The notes below the pieces were generated by a model. The model ran no database searches, was not told where the DNA came from, and worked only from the letters and a program-made list of their open reading frames with translations. The translations under genes were made by a program, and so were the position numbers. Of a stretch of 64,000 nt of DNA, positions 53,389 to 61,448 are shown piece after piece. The stretch is from Xanthomarina maritima (GTDB lineage: Bacteria > Bacteroidota > Bacteroidia > Flavobacteriales > Flavobacteriaceae). Position 1 is the first letter of the stretch. Every line of letters starts with the position of its first letter. Location of the stretch: assembly GCF_008084905.1 (NCBI RefSeq), contig NZ_VSFC01000012.1, forward strand, positions 274,299-338,298. Reading direction: 5' to 3'.

Positions 53389-53813
53389 TATTTCCTTTTT
53401 GGAAGCGAAATGGTTGAAAGTTTACATACAGATATTAGATTATTACTTTCATCAGTTACTCTAATATCCAATAATTGAGTTGTTCTTCCTTTATGTAAAA
53501 AAGTAGCTTTTGCATACACATAACCACCTGTCACACTTTTTAAATGATTTGCAGAAATTTCTATTCCTCTAACAAAGTATTTGTCTAAATCTGTAAAAAC
53601 ATGAGCAGCAAAACTTCCTATACTTTCAGCTAAAGCTGCCGTAGCTCCTCCATGCAACACTCCATCTGGTTGATGAACTCTATAATTTACAGGCATTCTT
53701 GCAATTAAGAAATCGTCGCCACAATCTGTTATTTCTATTTCTAGTGTTTCCATCAATGTGTTTTTACTAATTGAATTTAATTCAGCTAACAGGTCTTTTT
53801 TAGATAATTGCAT
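53388..53813 (-). CDS. Hotdog-fold thioesterase, probable DHNA-CoA thioesterase
   Basis: A 141-residue PaaI/YdiI-type hotdog protein. The active-site region is VHQPDGVLHGGATAALAESIGSFAA, in which the glutamate of LAES is the likely base, and the C-terminal strand is KATFLHKGRTTQLLDIRVTD. In E. coli the homologous YdiI hydrolyses DHNA-CoA in menaquinone synthesis. Because this gene is the first of a thioesterase-menF-menD run with a one-base overlap, I infer the same role (MenI). It could also act more widely on acyl-CoAs. Confidence 0.85.
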   Translation of the reverse strand: MQLSKKDLLAELNSISKNTLMETLEIEITDCGDDFLIARMPVNYRVHQPDGVLHGGATAALAESIGSFAAHVFTDLDKYFVRGIEISANHLKSVTGGYVYAKATFLHKGRTTQLLDIRVTDESNNLISVCKLSTISLPKRK

Positions 53814-53854
53814 AGAAATACTGTATTTTTAAAATCGAAATGTAAAAGTACAAA

Positions 53855-54490
53855 ATGAATTTAGAAGAAAAAGAAATATCATACACAACTACCAATAGTT
53901 ATTCCACTTTAAATATTTTAACTCCTAAAACCAAAAATATCTGGTTTGTTTGTCATGGTATGGGTTATTTAAGTCGCTATTTTTTAAGATATTTTAATGG
54001 TTTAAATGCAGATGAAAACTACATTATTGCACCTCAAGCACAAAGTAAATATTACATTCCACCAAAATTCAAACATGTTGGTTCAAGCTGGCTAACTAAA
54101 GAAAACACCCTTAAAGAAACCGATAATGTCATGCGATATTTTGATGCTGTGTTTGAAACCGAACAAATACCAACTAATAAAAATTTAATTGTCTTAGGCT
54201 ATTCTCAAGGAGTTAGCGTTGCTATGAGATATATTGCCAAAAGAAAATTGCAAATCTCGCAATTAATAATTCATTCTGGAGGGATTCCTAAAGAATTAAC
54301 ATCAGAAGATTTCAATTTTATGAATGCAAAAGTTACAATGATTTATGGTACTAAAGACGAATATTTAAATGAAGAACGCATTAATCTTGAAACTAAAAGA
54401 GCTAAAGAATTATTTGGAAATAACTTAAGTATCATTCCCTTTGATGGTAAACATATAGTCAATAAGGAACTTATAAATAATTTAGTATAA
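53855..54490 (+). CDS. Alpha/beta hydrolase (carboxylesterase/phospholipase type)
   Basis: A 211-residue cytoplasmic hydrolase. The nucleophile serine is in VLGYSQGVSVAMRY, the catalytic aspartate in YGTKDEYL and the histidine in FDGKHIVNKEL. The early CHGMGYLSRYFLRYF forms the oxyanion region. The sequence resembles the acyl-protein thioesterase/carboxylesterase group rather than MenH, although it is divergent from the men genes by only 41 nt. The substrate is unknown. A GNAT gene follows after 5 nt. Confidence 0.87.
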   Translation: MNLEEKEISYTTTNSYSTLNILTPKTKNIWFVCHGMGYLSRYFLRYFNGLNADENYIIAPQAQSKYYIPPKFKHVGSSWLTKENTLKETDNVMRYFDAVFETEQIPTNKNLIVLGYSQGVSVAMRYIAKRKLQISQLIIHSGGIPKELTSEDFNFMNAKVTMIYGTKDEYLNEERINLETKRAKELFGNNLSIIPFDGKHIVNKELINNLV

Positions 54491-54495
54491 TTAAT

Positions 54496-55077
54496 ATGAA
54501 TATACAACAGCTTGAAAATAGCCAAGTAAAGCTCACTTTATTAGATTTGAGTAATTATAAACACCTTGAAAACATTGCTTTTCAAAACGATTTAATATAT
54601 TATTCTCCTAGTGATATTTCTACTCCTGAAGCACTAAAAGAATATGTACAAACTGCTGTAGATGGTTATTATCTAAAAACAGCTATGCCTTTTATTATTT
54701 TCGATAAAACCAAACAAGCTTATGCAGGAAGTACTAGATTTGGACTAATAAATTGGAATAATAAAGTATTGCATATAGGTTGGACATGGTTAGGCAAAGA
54801 ATTTCATGGTTCAGGATTGAATAAACATATAAAATTTTTAATGCTTCAATTTGCTTTTGAAGTTTTAGAATTTGAAAAAGTAGAATTCAGAATAGATGAA
54901 AGAAATATGCGTTCTAGAAAAGCTGTTGAAAAAATTGGAGCAACACTAGAAGGTATTTTAAGAAAAGACACGTTAATGCAAGATGGGTATAGACGCAATA
55001 CATGTTGCTATGGTATTTTAAAAGAAGAATGGCCTGAAATTAAAGATAGCATATTTGCTAATATCCAAAACTTATAA
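54496..55077 (+). CDS. RimL-type GNAT N-acetyltransferase
   Basis: A 193-residue acetyltransferase of the RimJ/RimL type. The pattern is VKLTLLDLSNYKHLENI, a central YAGSTRFGLINWNNKVLHIGWTWLGKEFHGSGLNKHIKFLML with the acetyl-CoA loop HGSGLN, then FEKVEFRIDERNMRSRKAVEKIGATLEGILRKDTLMQDGYRRNTCCYGILKEEW. Some homologues act on protein N-termini or small amines. It is in a two-gene unit with the alpha/beta hydrolase upstream (5-nt gap). Confidence 0.9.
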   Translation: MNIQQLENSQVKLTLLDLSNYKHLENIAFQNDLIYYSPSDISTPEALKEYVQTAVDGYYLKTAMPFIIFDKTKQAYAGSTRFGLINWNNKVLHIGWTWLGKEFHGSGLNKHIKFLMLQFAFEVLEFEKVEFRIDERNMRSRKAVEKIGATLEGILRKDTLMQDGYRRNTCCYGILKEEWPEIKDSIFANIQNL

Positions 55078-55153
55078 ATTAGCTGCCATGAGAAATTACA
55101 AACTAATTAAATTACTATATTATTTACATTTTACTTCAAAATCAAATCCATGA

Positions 55154-55181
55154 TTGTCTATAACCAATAAAATTATATTTT
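55154..55181 (+). promoter_or_regulatory. Likely promoter of the DUF3857 gene
   Basis: TTG (55154-55156), 17 nt, then TATATTTT (55174-55181, one mismatch to TAnnTTTG). It places the transcription start near 55185 and so favours the downstream TTG start codon at 55205. Confidence 0.45.
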
Positions 55182-55204
55182 TACAGGAATTAATACCACA
55201 AATT

Positions 55205-57280
55205 TTGAAAAAACTAACCTACCTATTATTATATTTCATTTTAGTATGCTTTAGTGTAAACTGTCAAACCCAAGTAATAATAAAAGAAAAGTCTTCTTGG
55301 ATAAACAACGAATCATTTGAAGTAAATCCTAATGTTAATTTAGATGATATTTCTCAAGGCAATTTGCTATTACTTGCAGATTATCAAGTTCATATTCCCA
55401 AACAAGAATCTTTCTATAGGTTTGTTACAAAAATAACTGATAATGTTGGAGTTCAAACTGCTTCAAGCATAAATGTATCTTACGACCCATTATATCAAGA
55501 ATTAATTTTTCACGAAATAAATATTATCAGAGATGGAAAGATTATTAATAAATTAGACGCAGACTATTTTCAAGTAATAAGAAGGGAACTAAATGCAGAA
55601 AATCATTTATATGATGGATCTTTATCTGCAATGATTAATCTTTCAGACGTTAGAACAAACGATATCATTGACTGTAATTATACCATAATAGGTTTTAATC
55701 CTATCCACAATAATAAATATGGTAATATTTTTTATTTAAACGATGTAGTTCCAGTAGGTAAAGTACATGTAGGATTATTAACTAATAATCAATTAAATTA
55801 TAAAATAATTAATACAGATTTACAACCTAAAATCACTAATAAATCAGCGCTAAATTATTATGAATGGACTGTAACTACGCCTGAGAAATTTGATTTTGAA
55901 GATAACATTCCTGCATGGAAATTTACTCATCCTACAGTAATAATTAGTGATTATAAAAATTGGTCTGATGTTGTAAATTGGGGAGTTGAAACATTTAAAA
56001 TTGAAGTTCCTCTAGATAATAATCTACTTTCTGAAATAAACGAGATAGACAAAAAAAACAACTCTCAAGGTGAAAAAATAAAAGCAGTTTTAGATTTTGT
56101 TCAAAATGATGTTAGGTATTTAGGTTATGAATTAGGTATTGGTAGCTACAAACCAAACAGTCCTAATAAAGTATTTAATCAAAGATATGGTGACTGCAAA
56201 GATAAAAGTTTACTAATGGTTGCCATGTTAAACCAACTAGACATTGAAGCATATCCTATGCTTGTTCATACAAACTTAAAACACAGTATCAACCAATTAC
56301 TTCCATCTCCAATCTTTTTTGATCATTGTGTTGTAAAAGTAATTGATCCTGCTGAAAACACGTTTTATTACGATCCAACACTCACTAACCAAGGTGGAAC
56401 ACATCAAAATACCCATTTCCCAAATTATGAATATGGGCTTGTATTAAAACCAAATACAACTGAATTTGACAGTATAACTTCTACTTCATCAAATAAAGTT
56501 ATTACAGAAGAAGAATATATTATTGAAGACAATTATAAAGGTGCTACTTTAAATATAGTAACAACATACACAGAAGTAGAAGCAGATTTTATGCGAAATT
56601 ATTTTAAAAATAATGGTATAAATACTATTGCTAAAGAAAATGAGAATTTTTATTCAACTTACTATTATAATATTAAATCTCTAAAAGAACCAGAATTTAC
56701 TGATAATATAATTAAAAATGAGTTAACTGTTTTTGAAAAATATAAAATTGACAGTATTTGGACTCCTATGAGATTTAAAGAAGACCATATTGCTGCTACT
56801 TTTACTCCAACCAGTTTGTTAAATCTTCTTTATATTCCAACTAAAGAGATTAGAAATAATGAAATAAACCTACCATATCCTGTTGCTAGACAACATAATT
56901 TTAAAATTAAACTTCCCAAAAAATGGAATATTCAAAACATGAATGATATTGTAAATTCAGAGAGTTTTTATTATGATTGGGATGTAAAATACAATAGAAA
57001 AAAAAATGAAATTGATGTAACTCACTTTATTAAAATACAGAATAGTTATATTAAGCCCAATGACTTTAAACAATACCAAGCAGATATAAATCAAGTTGAT
57101 AAATCCTTTGGCTTTACTTTATATGTGCCTAAATCAGAAATTGGAATAGCCTCTTCAAATAAAAATCTAAATTTAAGCTTTGTTGTTATAAGCTTATTTA
57201 AAATTGGTATTTATGTTTTAATATTTATTGTTCTAATACTTGCACTAATTTGGATTATCAAAAAGTATAAAAATTCTTAG
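55205..57280 (+). CDS. DUF3857/transglutaminase-like exported protein
   Basis: A 691-residue protein. An N-terminal signal peptide (KKLTYLLLYFILVCFSVNC) is followed by DUF3857 (about 30-260) and a transglutaminase-like domain with the cysteine in RYGDCKDKSLLMVAML, the histidine in FFDHCVVK and the aspartate in FYYDPTLTN, a full Cys-His-Asp triad. A last membrane helix (IGIYVLIFIVLILALIWIIKK) ends the protein. I choose the TTG at 55205 as start: it gives a clean signal peptide and lies just after a promoter-like element; an in-frame TTG at 55154 overlaps that promoter. The function of this periplasmic enzyme-like protein is unknown. It is convergent with the M28 peptidase gene. Confidence 0.8.
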   Translation: MKKLTYLLLYFILVCFSVNCQTQVIIKEKSSWINNESFEVNPNVNLDDISQGNLLLLADYQVHIPKQESFYRFVTKITDNVGVQTASSINVSYDPLYQELIFHEINIIRDGKIINKLDADYFQVIRRELNAENHLYDGSLSAMINLSDVRTNDIIDCNYTIIGFNPIHNNKYGNIFYLNDVVPVGKVHVGLLTNNQLNYKIINTDLQPKITNKSALNYYEWTVTTPEKFDFEDNIPAWKFTHPTVIISDYKNWSDVVNWGVETFKIEVPLDNNLLSEINEIDKKNNSQGEKIKAVLDFVQNDVRYLGYELGIGSYKPNSPNKVFNQRYGDCKDKSLLMVAMLNQLDIEAYPMLVHTNLKHSINQLLPSPIFFDHCVVKVIDPAENTFYYDPTLTNQGGTHQNTHFPNYEYGLVLKPNTTEFDSITSTSSNKVITEEEYIIEDNYKGATLNIVTTYTEVEADFMRNYFKNNGINTIAKENENFYSTYYYNIKSLKEPEFTDNIIKNELTVFEKYKIDSIWTPMRFKEDHIAATFTPTSLLNLLYIPTKEIRNNEINLPYPVARQHNFKIKLPKKWNIQNMNDIVNSESFYYDWDVKYNRKKNEIDVTHFIKIQNSYIKPNDFKQYQADINQVDKSFGFTLYVPKSEIGIASSNKNLNLSFVVISLFKIGIYVLIFIVLILALIWIIKKYKNS

Positions 57281-57305
57281 TTCAATTTTGTGAACTATTA
57301 ATAAT

Positions 57306-58841
57306 TTATAGTTTTCTTGGCACTTTTTCTTCCATCTCTGAAAGCGAATAAATAGTCCAAGCCATAATTACGGCATTTTTAATTACATCTTGTTCAGGCA
57401 CATACTCCAATAAGTCTAATTGTGTATGGTGAGTTACGGAATTATATTCTAATGGGTCTTGAATAAATTGAAACGCCGGAATATTATAGAAATCAAACGT
57501 TTCATGATCTGTAGATAAGGTGTTTTCAATAGTTAATACACCTTCCGTTATTTCTGATATTGGAGAAAAAATGACTTTAAAAATAGGTTTTGCCAATGGA
57601 TTATTTTGAAGATACATTCCTCTAATTGCTCCTGCTCCATTATCTAAATTTAAATAAGCTGTTACATTCTTTGAAGCCTCATTTGGTTCTTCATCAAATT
57701 CACCAAAATGGTTTCTCCCATAAGAAACCGAACCTAAAAAGGCTTGTTCCTCTCCTCCCCAAAGCCCTATCTTAATGGTTCTTTTAGGTTTGTAATCTAT
57801 CGCTTTAAGGATTCTTAATGCTTCTACTAAAACAATAGAACTTGCTCCATTGTCAGTCGCTCCAGTACCAGAATGCCAAGAATCGAAATGTGCACCAACT
57901 AAAACTGTTTCAGATTTTAATTTTTCATCTGTTCCTGTTAATTCAGCAATAATATTAACGTTATTTTCTGGGTTAGAATAAAAAAATGTTTCTAGATTCA
58001 ATCTTACTTTAGGGATAATATTCATCTCTATCATTCTAGCCATTCTGCCAAAATGTTCAGGCATAATAGTTAAAAATGGCAATGATTTAAAATGATTGTT
58101 TTTATAAAAGTAAGTTCCGTCTGGATGCAATACTCCTAAATACATAGATCGAGATTTTAAAACTGCTAATGCTCCTTGTTCTTCAACAAATCTTAGAAAA
58201 TCTTCTTCCTTGATATCGTCTGTCTCCCAAGATTTTAATAATTCTGGCAAAGGCATTTGCTTTACTGTTGCAGAATCCTGATTTGCCATTTTTTCTAATT
58301 TGGCTTTAGAATACCTTTCAAAAATGGTATCTGTCAACGATTTTCTACGTGGTACATTTCCCAATAAAATAATTTTATCTTTTAACTTTCCTGAATATTG
58401 AAGCTTTAAAGAATCCATATCCTTAAAACTTTTAATATGTATTACATCACCAGAAACAATACCATTAGAGCTTTTGGTCATTACAAAAGGGTAAGCCTCA
58501 ATATGCATGTAATTAGGAGAAATCATTTCTATATTAAAACTCTTAATACTCCAGCCTCTACAATCATCGCAATAAGATTCAAAATGAACGTTTTGTAACC
58601 CTATAGATTTCATTTCTTGTGACATCCAAGTTGCGGCAGCCAAATATTCGTTTGAACCTGTAAGACGTTGTCCATAAATGTCTGTTAACTGACTTAACAT
58701 AGACATTGCCTGAGAATTATTAAAACCTTCGTTTTTAATTTTCTCAAGCATGACATCAGCATCTGCAGTATCTGACTGAGAATAACTGTTAAATAAGTTC
58801 GCAACTAAGAATAAGAAGAAAAGTGAAGCTTTTAATTTCAT
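57306..58841 (-). CDS. Exported M28 family metallopeptidase
   Basis: A 511-residue protein with a signal peptide (MKLKASLFFLFLVANLFNSYSQ). The co-catalytic zinc peptidase domain is in the C-terminal half: VLVGAHFDSWHSGTGATDNGASS (His and bridging Asp), GLWGGEEQAFLGS (catalytic Glu-Glu), LNLDNGAGA (Asp) and the final His in VTHHTQLDLLE. An inserted PA-like region lies between about 125 and 270. It should cleave N-terminal residues or dipeptides outside the inner membrane. No sorting domain or lipobox is present, so the location is periplasmic. It is a single-gene transcript. Confidence 0.92.
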   Translation of the reverse strand: MKLKASLFFLFLVANLFNSYSQSDTADADVMLEKIKNEGFNNSQAMSMLSQLTDIYGQRLTGSNEYLAAATWMSQEMKSIGLQNVHFESYCDDCRGWSIKSFNIEMISPNYMHIEAYPFVMTKSSNGIVSGDVIHIKSFKDMDSLKLQYSGKLKDKIILLGNVPRRKSLTDTIFERYSKAKLEKMANQDSATVKQMPLPELLKSWETDDIKEEDFLRFVEEQGALAVLKSRSMYLGVLHPDGTYFYKNNHFKSLPFLTIMPEHFGRMARMIEMNIIPKVRLNLETFFYSNPENNVNIIAELTGTDEKLKSETVLVGAHFDSWHSGTGATDNGASSIVLVEALRILKAIDYKPKRTIKIGLWGGEEQAFLGSVSYGRNHFGEFDEEPNEASKNVTAYLNLDNGAGAIRGMYLQNNPLAKPIFKVIFSPISEITEGVLTIENTLSTDHETFDFYNIPAFQFIQDPLEYNSVTHHTQLDLLEYVPEQDVIKNAVIMAWTIYSLSEMEEKVPRKL

Positions 58842-58941
58842 GATTTTGATTTAAAAAAATAAATCCGAAGTTAATGAACTAAAATTGATAGTAACCACTT
58901 TTATATAAAATTATTTGTATTGAAATGTAAAATAATAAGTG

Positions 58942-59889
58942 TTAATGTGTTAATGTCTTTATAATTTGCTTTGTTGGCAATATAGCATTGGTATACTCTA
59001 TACTTGGACCAGCAACCCAAACAGTTTTATAAGTAGCTTGTGTAGCAGCTTTAGTTGCTGCATTCATACCAATAGTAAAACGAATCATTTTCACCCACTT
59101 TTTAAGCTTCTTGTTTTTATTTAAAACAGATTCTAACCAAGTTTGTTTGGTGCCAATTTTTTGCACATATGGCGTATTAATTACCGTACATGGGGTTCCA
59201 GAAATACGCTCAGTCATAATAATATCTTTGGCTCCATAATCCACACAAGCTTGTTTGTATTCTTCTGTAACTCCTGCTTCTATTGAAGCGATAAAAGGAC
59301 TTCCTACTGAAACTCCAGCAGCACCATAACTTAACATGTTATCTACATCTGCTTTACAGCCAACACCACCAGCAGAAATAACAGGAATAGAAATATTTTC
59401 TGTTAGAAGGTGTATTAACTCTTTTGGGGAAAAATGACCTCTATGTCCACCTGCTTGGTTATTTACTGCAATAGCAGCATCTGCTCCTAAACTTTCTACT
59501 TTTTTAGCAAACTTTAAATCGGTAACATCACAAAAAACTTTAATACCTACAGCATGAGCTTGATTTATCGTTTCTTCAGGGCTTCCTAAAGATGTAATAA
59601 TAAAATCGCATCCTTCTTCACATAAAACACGAAGTTGTTCTTTGTATTTGATATTAGATTTATTTACAATTAAGTTATAACCAAAAGAACCTCCTTCAAC
59701 TTTTGCTGCTTTTAACTCTTTTATAGATGCTCTTAATTCATCTAATGTTCTATAATTTAATGCTGGAATGCAACCTGCAATTCCTCCTTTCATTGCTTCA
59801 ACAACCATAGAAGTATTAGAAACCAAGAACATTGGAGCTTGAATTATTGGATGAGTAATATTTAAAAGTTCGGTTAGTTTGGTTCTCAT
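58942..59889 (-). CDS. Nitronate monooxygenase-type flavin enzyme
   Basis: A 315-residue TIM-barrel flavoprotein of the nitronate monooxygenase/enoyl reductase-like family. The start TELLNITHPIIQAPMFLVSNTSMV is typical; FMN-contacting parts are NNQAGGHRGHFSP, ISAGGVGCKADVDNMLSYGAAGVSVGSPFIA and a C-terminal WVAGPSIEYTNAILPTKQIIK. The catalytic-type His is in GGHRGH. Such enzymes oxidise nitronates such as propionate 3-nitronate, or act in lipid metabolism. It stands alone, with a -7 element and a palindrome upstream. Confidence 0.9.
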   Translation of the reverse strand: MRTKLTELLNITHPIIQAPMFLVSNTSMVVEAMKGGIAGCIPALNYRTLDELRASIKELKAAKVEGGSFGYNLIVNKSNIKYKEQLRVLCEEGCDFIITSLGSPEETINQAHAVGIKVFCDVTDLKFAKKVESLGADAAIAVNNQAGGHRGHFSPKELIHLLTENISIPVISAGGVGCKADVDNMLSYGAAGVSVGSPFIASIEAGVTEEYKQACVDYGAKDIIMTERISGTPCTVINTPYVQKIGTKQTWLESVLNKNKKLKKWVKMIRFTIGMNAATKAATQATYKTVWVAGPSIEYTNAILPTKQIIKTLTH

Positions 59890-60247
59890 ATAAATTTAGG
59901 ATTTAAAAATAGAAGTATTAAATGATTAACAAATATACTAAAAATAGTATGCATGCATAATAGTTGATGAAGAACTATTTAAAATTGCTTAAATGAAAAT
60001 TCTTAATTAAATACTAAAATCCTTCTTTAGTCTTAATTTATTCTAAATATTATCATAAATGATTCTTAATGAAACACCTACATAAGATATTTTAAAGTAA
60101 GTTTAAGTATAATTTTAAATGATTAATTAAACTAACATCTTTTTCATCAATCAAAAATCGAAATAGGTATAAGCCGTCTAGTTATTAAATCAAAACCATC
60201 TTTAAGATTAGAATTTTTAACATGTAACCTTTAAATTTTCTAATATT
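59890..60247. other. 358-nt intergenic region
   Basis: The region separates the nitronate monooxygenase gene from a divergent secreted-protein gene. It contains the promoter element and palindrome at 59930-59959 and otherwise AT-rich sequence in which I see no gene. Confidence 0.6.
59930..59959 (-). promoter_or_regulatory. Nitronate monooxygenase promoter element with overlapping palindrome
   Basis: On the minus strand TATATTTG (59930-59937) is a consensus -7 element, about 40 nt before the start codon. At the -33 distance lies a perfect 12-bp palindrome, TATGCATGCATA (59948-59959), instead of TTG; it could be an operator. Confidence 0.45.
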
Positions 60248-60772
60248 ATGAAAACAGTTTTTTTTGGCTTATTATTTTTAGGTTTCGCCAACCTAAGTTT
60301 CTCTCAATCAAATCAAGAGATAGAAGAAGTGAAATTAGCAGACGTGGTTATTTCTCCACTAAACCTAAGTTATTTAAATGCTGTTCAAGAAAAGAACACT
60401 CCAGAATCAGTAAGACATCTAGAAAACAAAGCTGCTAGATTTGATATTACCGAATCACCTGTCTTTGACAATCAATTTGAAGCCTATGAAGTTATTTTCA
60501 AAGAAGCATCAAAGAATGGTGGACAAATAATTGCTACTTATAATAGTGAAGGTAAAATATTAAAATCTTTCGAAAAGTTTAACGATGTTACTTTACCTCC
60601 ATCCGTAAGAAATGCCGTTTATAAAGAATATCCAGGATGGACTATACACAGTGACACGTATTTAGTTTCCTATTATATTAATAAGGATACTAAAAAAGTG
60701 TATAAATTAAAAATTAAAAAAGATGATGAAAAGAAGACTTTAAAAATTGATGTAGATGGTAAATTAATTTAA
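60248..60772 (+). CDS. Secreted PepSY-like protein, function unknown
   Basis: A 174-residue protein with a signal peptide (MKTVFFGLLFLGFANLSFSQ). The mature part has an N-terminal helical stretch (VKLADVVISPLNLSYLNAVQEK) and a C-terminal PepSY-like half: FEAYEVIFKEASKNGGQIIATYNSEGKILKSFEKFNDVTLPPSVRNAVYKEYPGWTIHSD followed by YINKDTKKVYKLKIKKDD. Homologues are sometimes mislabelled as nicotinate-nucleotide adenylyltransferase; no nucleotidyltransferase motif is present. It is probably periplasmic. It is monocistronic and ends at a strong terminator. Confidence 0.75.
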   Translation: MKTVFFGLLFLGFANLSFSQSNQEIEEVKLADVVISPLNLSYLNAVQEKNTPESVRHLENKAARFDITESPVFDNQFEAYEVIFKEASKNGGQIIATYNSEGKILKSFEKFNDVTLPPSVRNAVYKEYPGWTIHSDTYLVSYYINKDTKKVYKLKIKKDDEKKTLKIDVDGKLI

Positions 60773-60787
60773 TTTTCTTCTTTCAAT

Positions 60788-60821
60788 AAAAAAGCGCAAC
60801 TATAATAGTTGCGCTTTTTTT
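60788..60821 (+). terminator. Strong terminator
   Basis: AAAAAAGCGCAACTA (from 60788) pairs with TAGTTGCGCTTTTTT (60806-60820) around a 3-nt loop, followed by one more T. It follows the PepSY-like gene by 15 nt. Confidence 0.9.
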
Positions 60822-60856
60822 ATTTTAATATTCCTAAATGTATTAGAAATGTCTAT

Positions 60857-61123
60857 TTATTTCACTTCTTCTAATACTACGTCTTCTATATCGCTACCTT
60901 CTGCTTGTTCATTCTGACTTGCGTATAGTCCTGTTTCTGTTCCACCTTGTTTAATTTCAACCTGTGCTTTATACATTTTTACGCTAGCTACTTTACAAGA
61001 TTCATTTATTTTATTTAAAGCTGGTTCGATTGCAAGATCTTTAGTTTCGAAAGCTGTTTTTAATTCTGTTAGTGCTATTTCAATTGGTTTCTTTTTATCA
61101 TCTAATATTCTAAATCTATTTTT
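60857..61123 (-). pseudogene. Decayed 3' fragment of dnaK (C-terminal 88 codons)
   Basis: The minus strand from 61123 reads 88 sense codons to TAA at 60857-60859. There is no start codon at its head, and an in-frame TAA sits at 61124-61126 in a T/A run. The encoded peptide has the DnaK lid and tail pattern: DDKKKPIEIALTELKTAF, ALNKINESCKVASVKMYKAQ, a Gln/Gly-rich linker, and the end IEDVVLEEVK in place of the conserved VEDVDFEEVK. Residues normally kept (INEAWKVASEEMYKAQ in flavobacterial DnaK, from memory) are changed to Cys and Val-Lys, which fits relaxed selection. The N-terminal ATPase and substrate-binding parts are absent, so it cannot be a chaperone; a full dnaK must lie elsewhere. Confidence 0.8.
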
Positions 61124-61317
61124 TTAAAAATATATAAACAAGAGATCTTAAATTTAAAATAATTTGAATGAATCATCAATTTCATTTTTAATATTTGTTT
61201 AATATTTAAATATTCGGTTAAATTAATTATCATGTTTTTAATTGCTGGAAAAATTATTTAATATAACTACAATTTTGATTTAAAACTTCAATTAAAAATT
61301 CAATTTTTTAGCAAATT

Positions 61318-61348
61318 TAAGTAAGAATTATCGTAAATAAGTAAGAAT
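61318..61348 (+). repeat. Direct repeat of 11 nt with 20-nt period
   Basis: TAAGTAAGAAT occurs at 61318-61328 and again at 61338-61348. The 20-nt period, about two helical turns, would place both copies on one DNA face. It lies about 50 nt upstream of the -33 element of the VCBS gene. The rest of 61127-61396 is very AT-rich and shows no gene. Confidence 0.5.
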
Positions 61349-61396
61349 CAAACTACTAAATCTAGTGTTTTTAACGATTAAATGCTTTTTTTTACG

Positions 61397-61424
61397 TTGT
61401 AATGAATAAAAATATATATGTTTG
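61397..61424 (+). promoter_or_regulatory. Promoter of the second VCBS-repeat gene
   Basis: TTG (61397-61399), 17 nt, then TATGTTTG (61417-61424) match the Bacteroidota consensus, 24 nt before the start codon. Confidence 0.65.
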
Positions 61425-61448
61425 GAGCAACATTAAACTATTTAAATT

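Noticed and set aside
53855..54490. Alpha/beta hydrolase as MenH
   Set aside because: The nucleophile motif GYSQG and oxyanion region fit carboxylesterase/acyl-protein thioesterase types; it is transcribed away from the men genes. Left as a possibility to test, not annotated.
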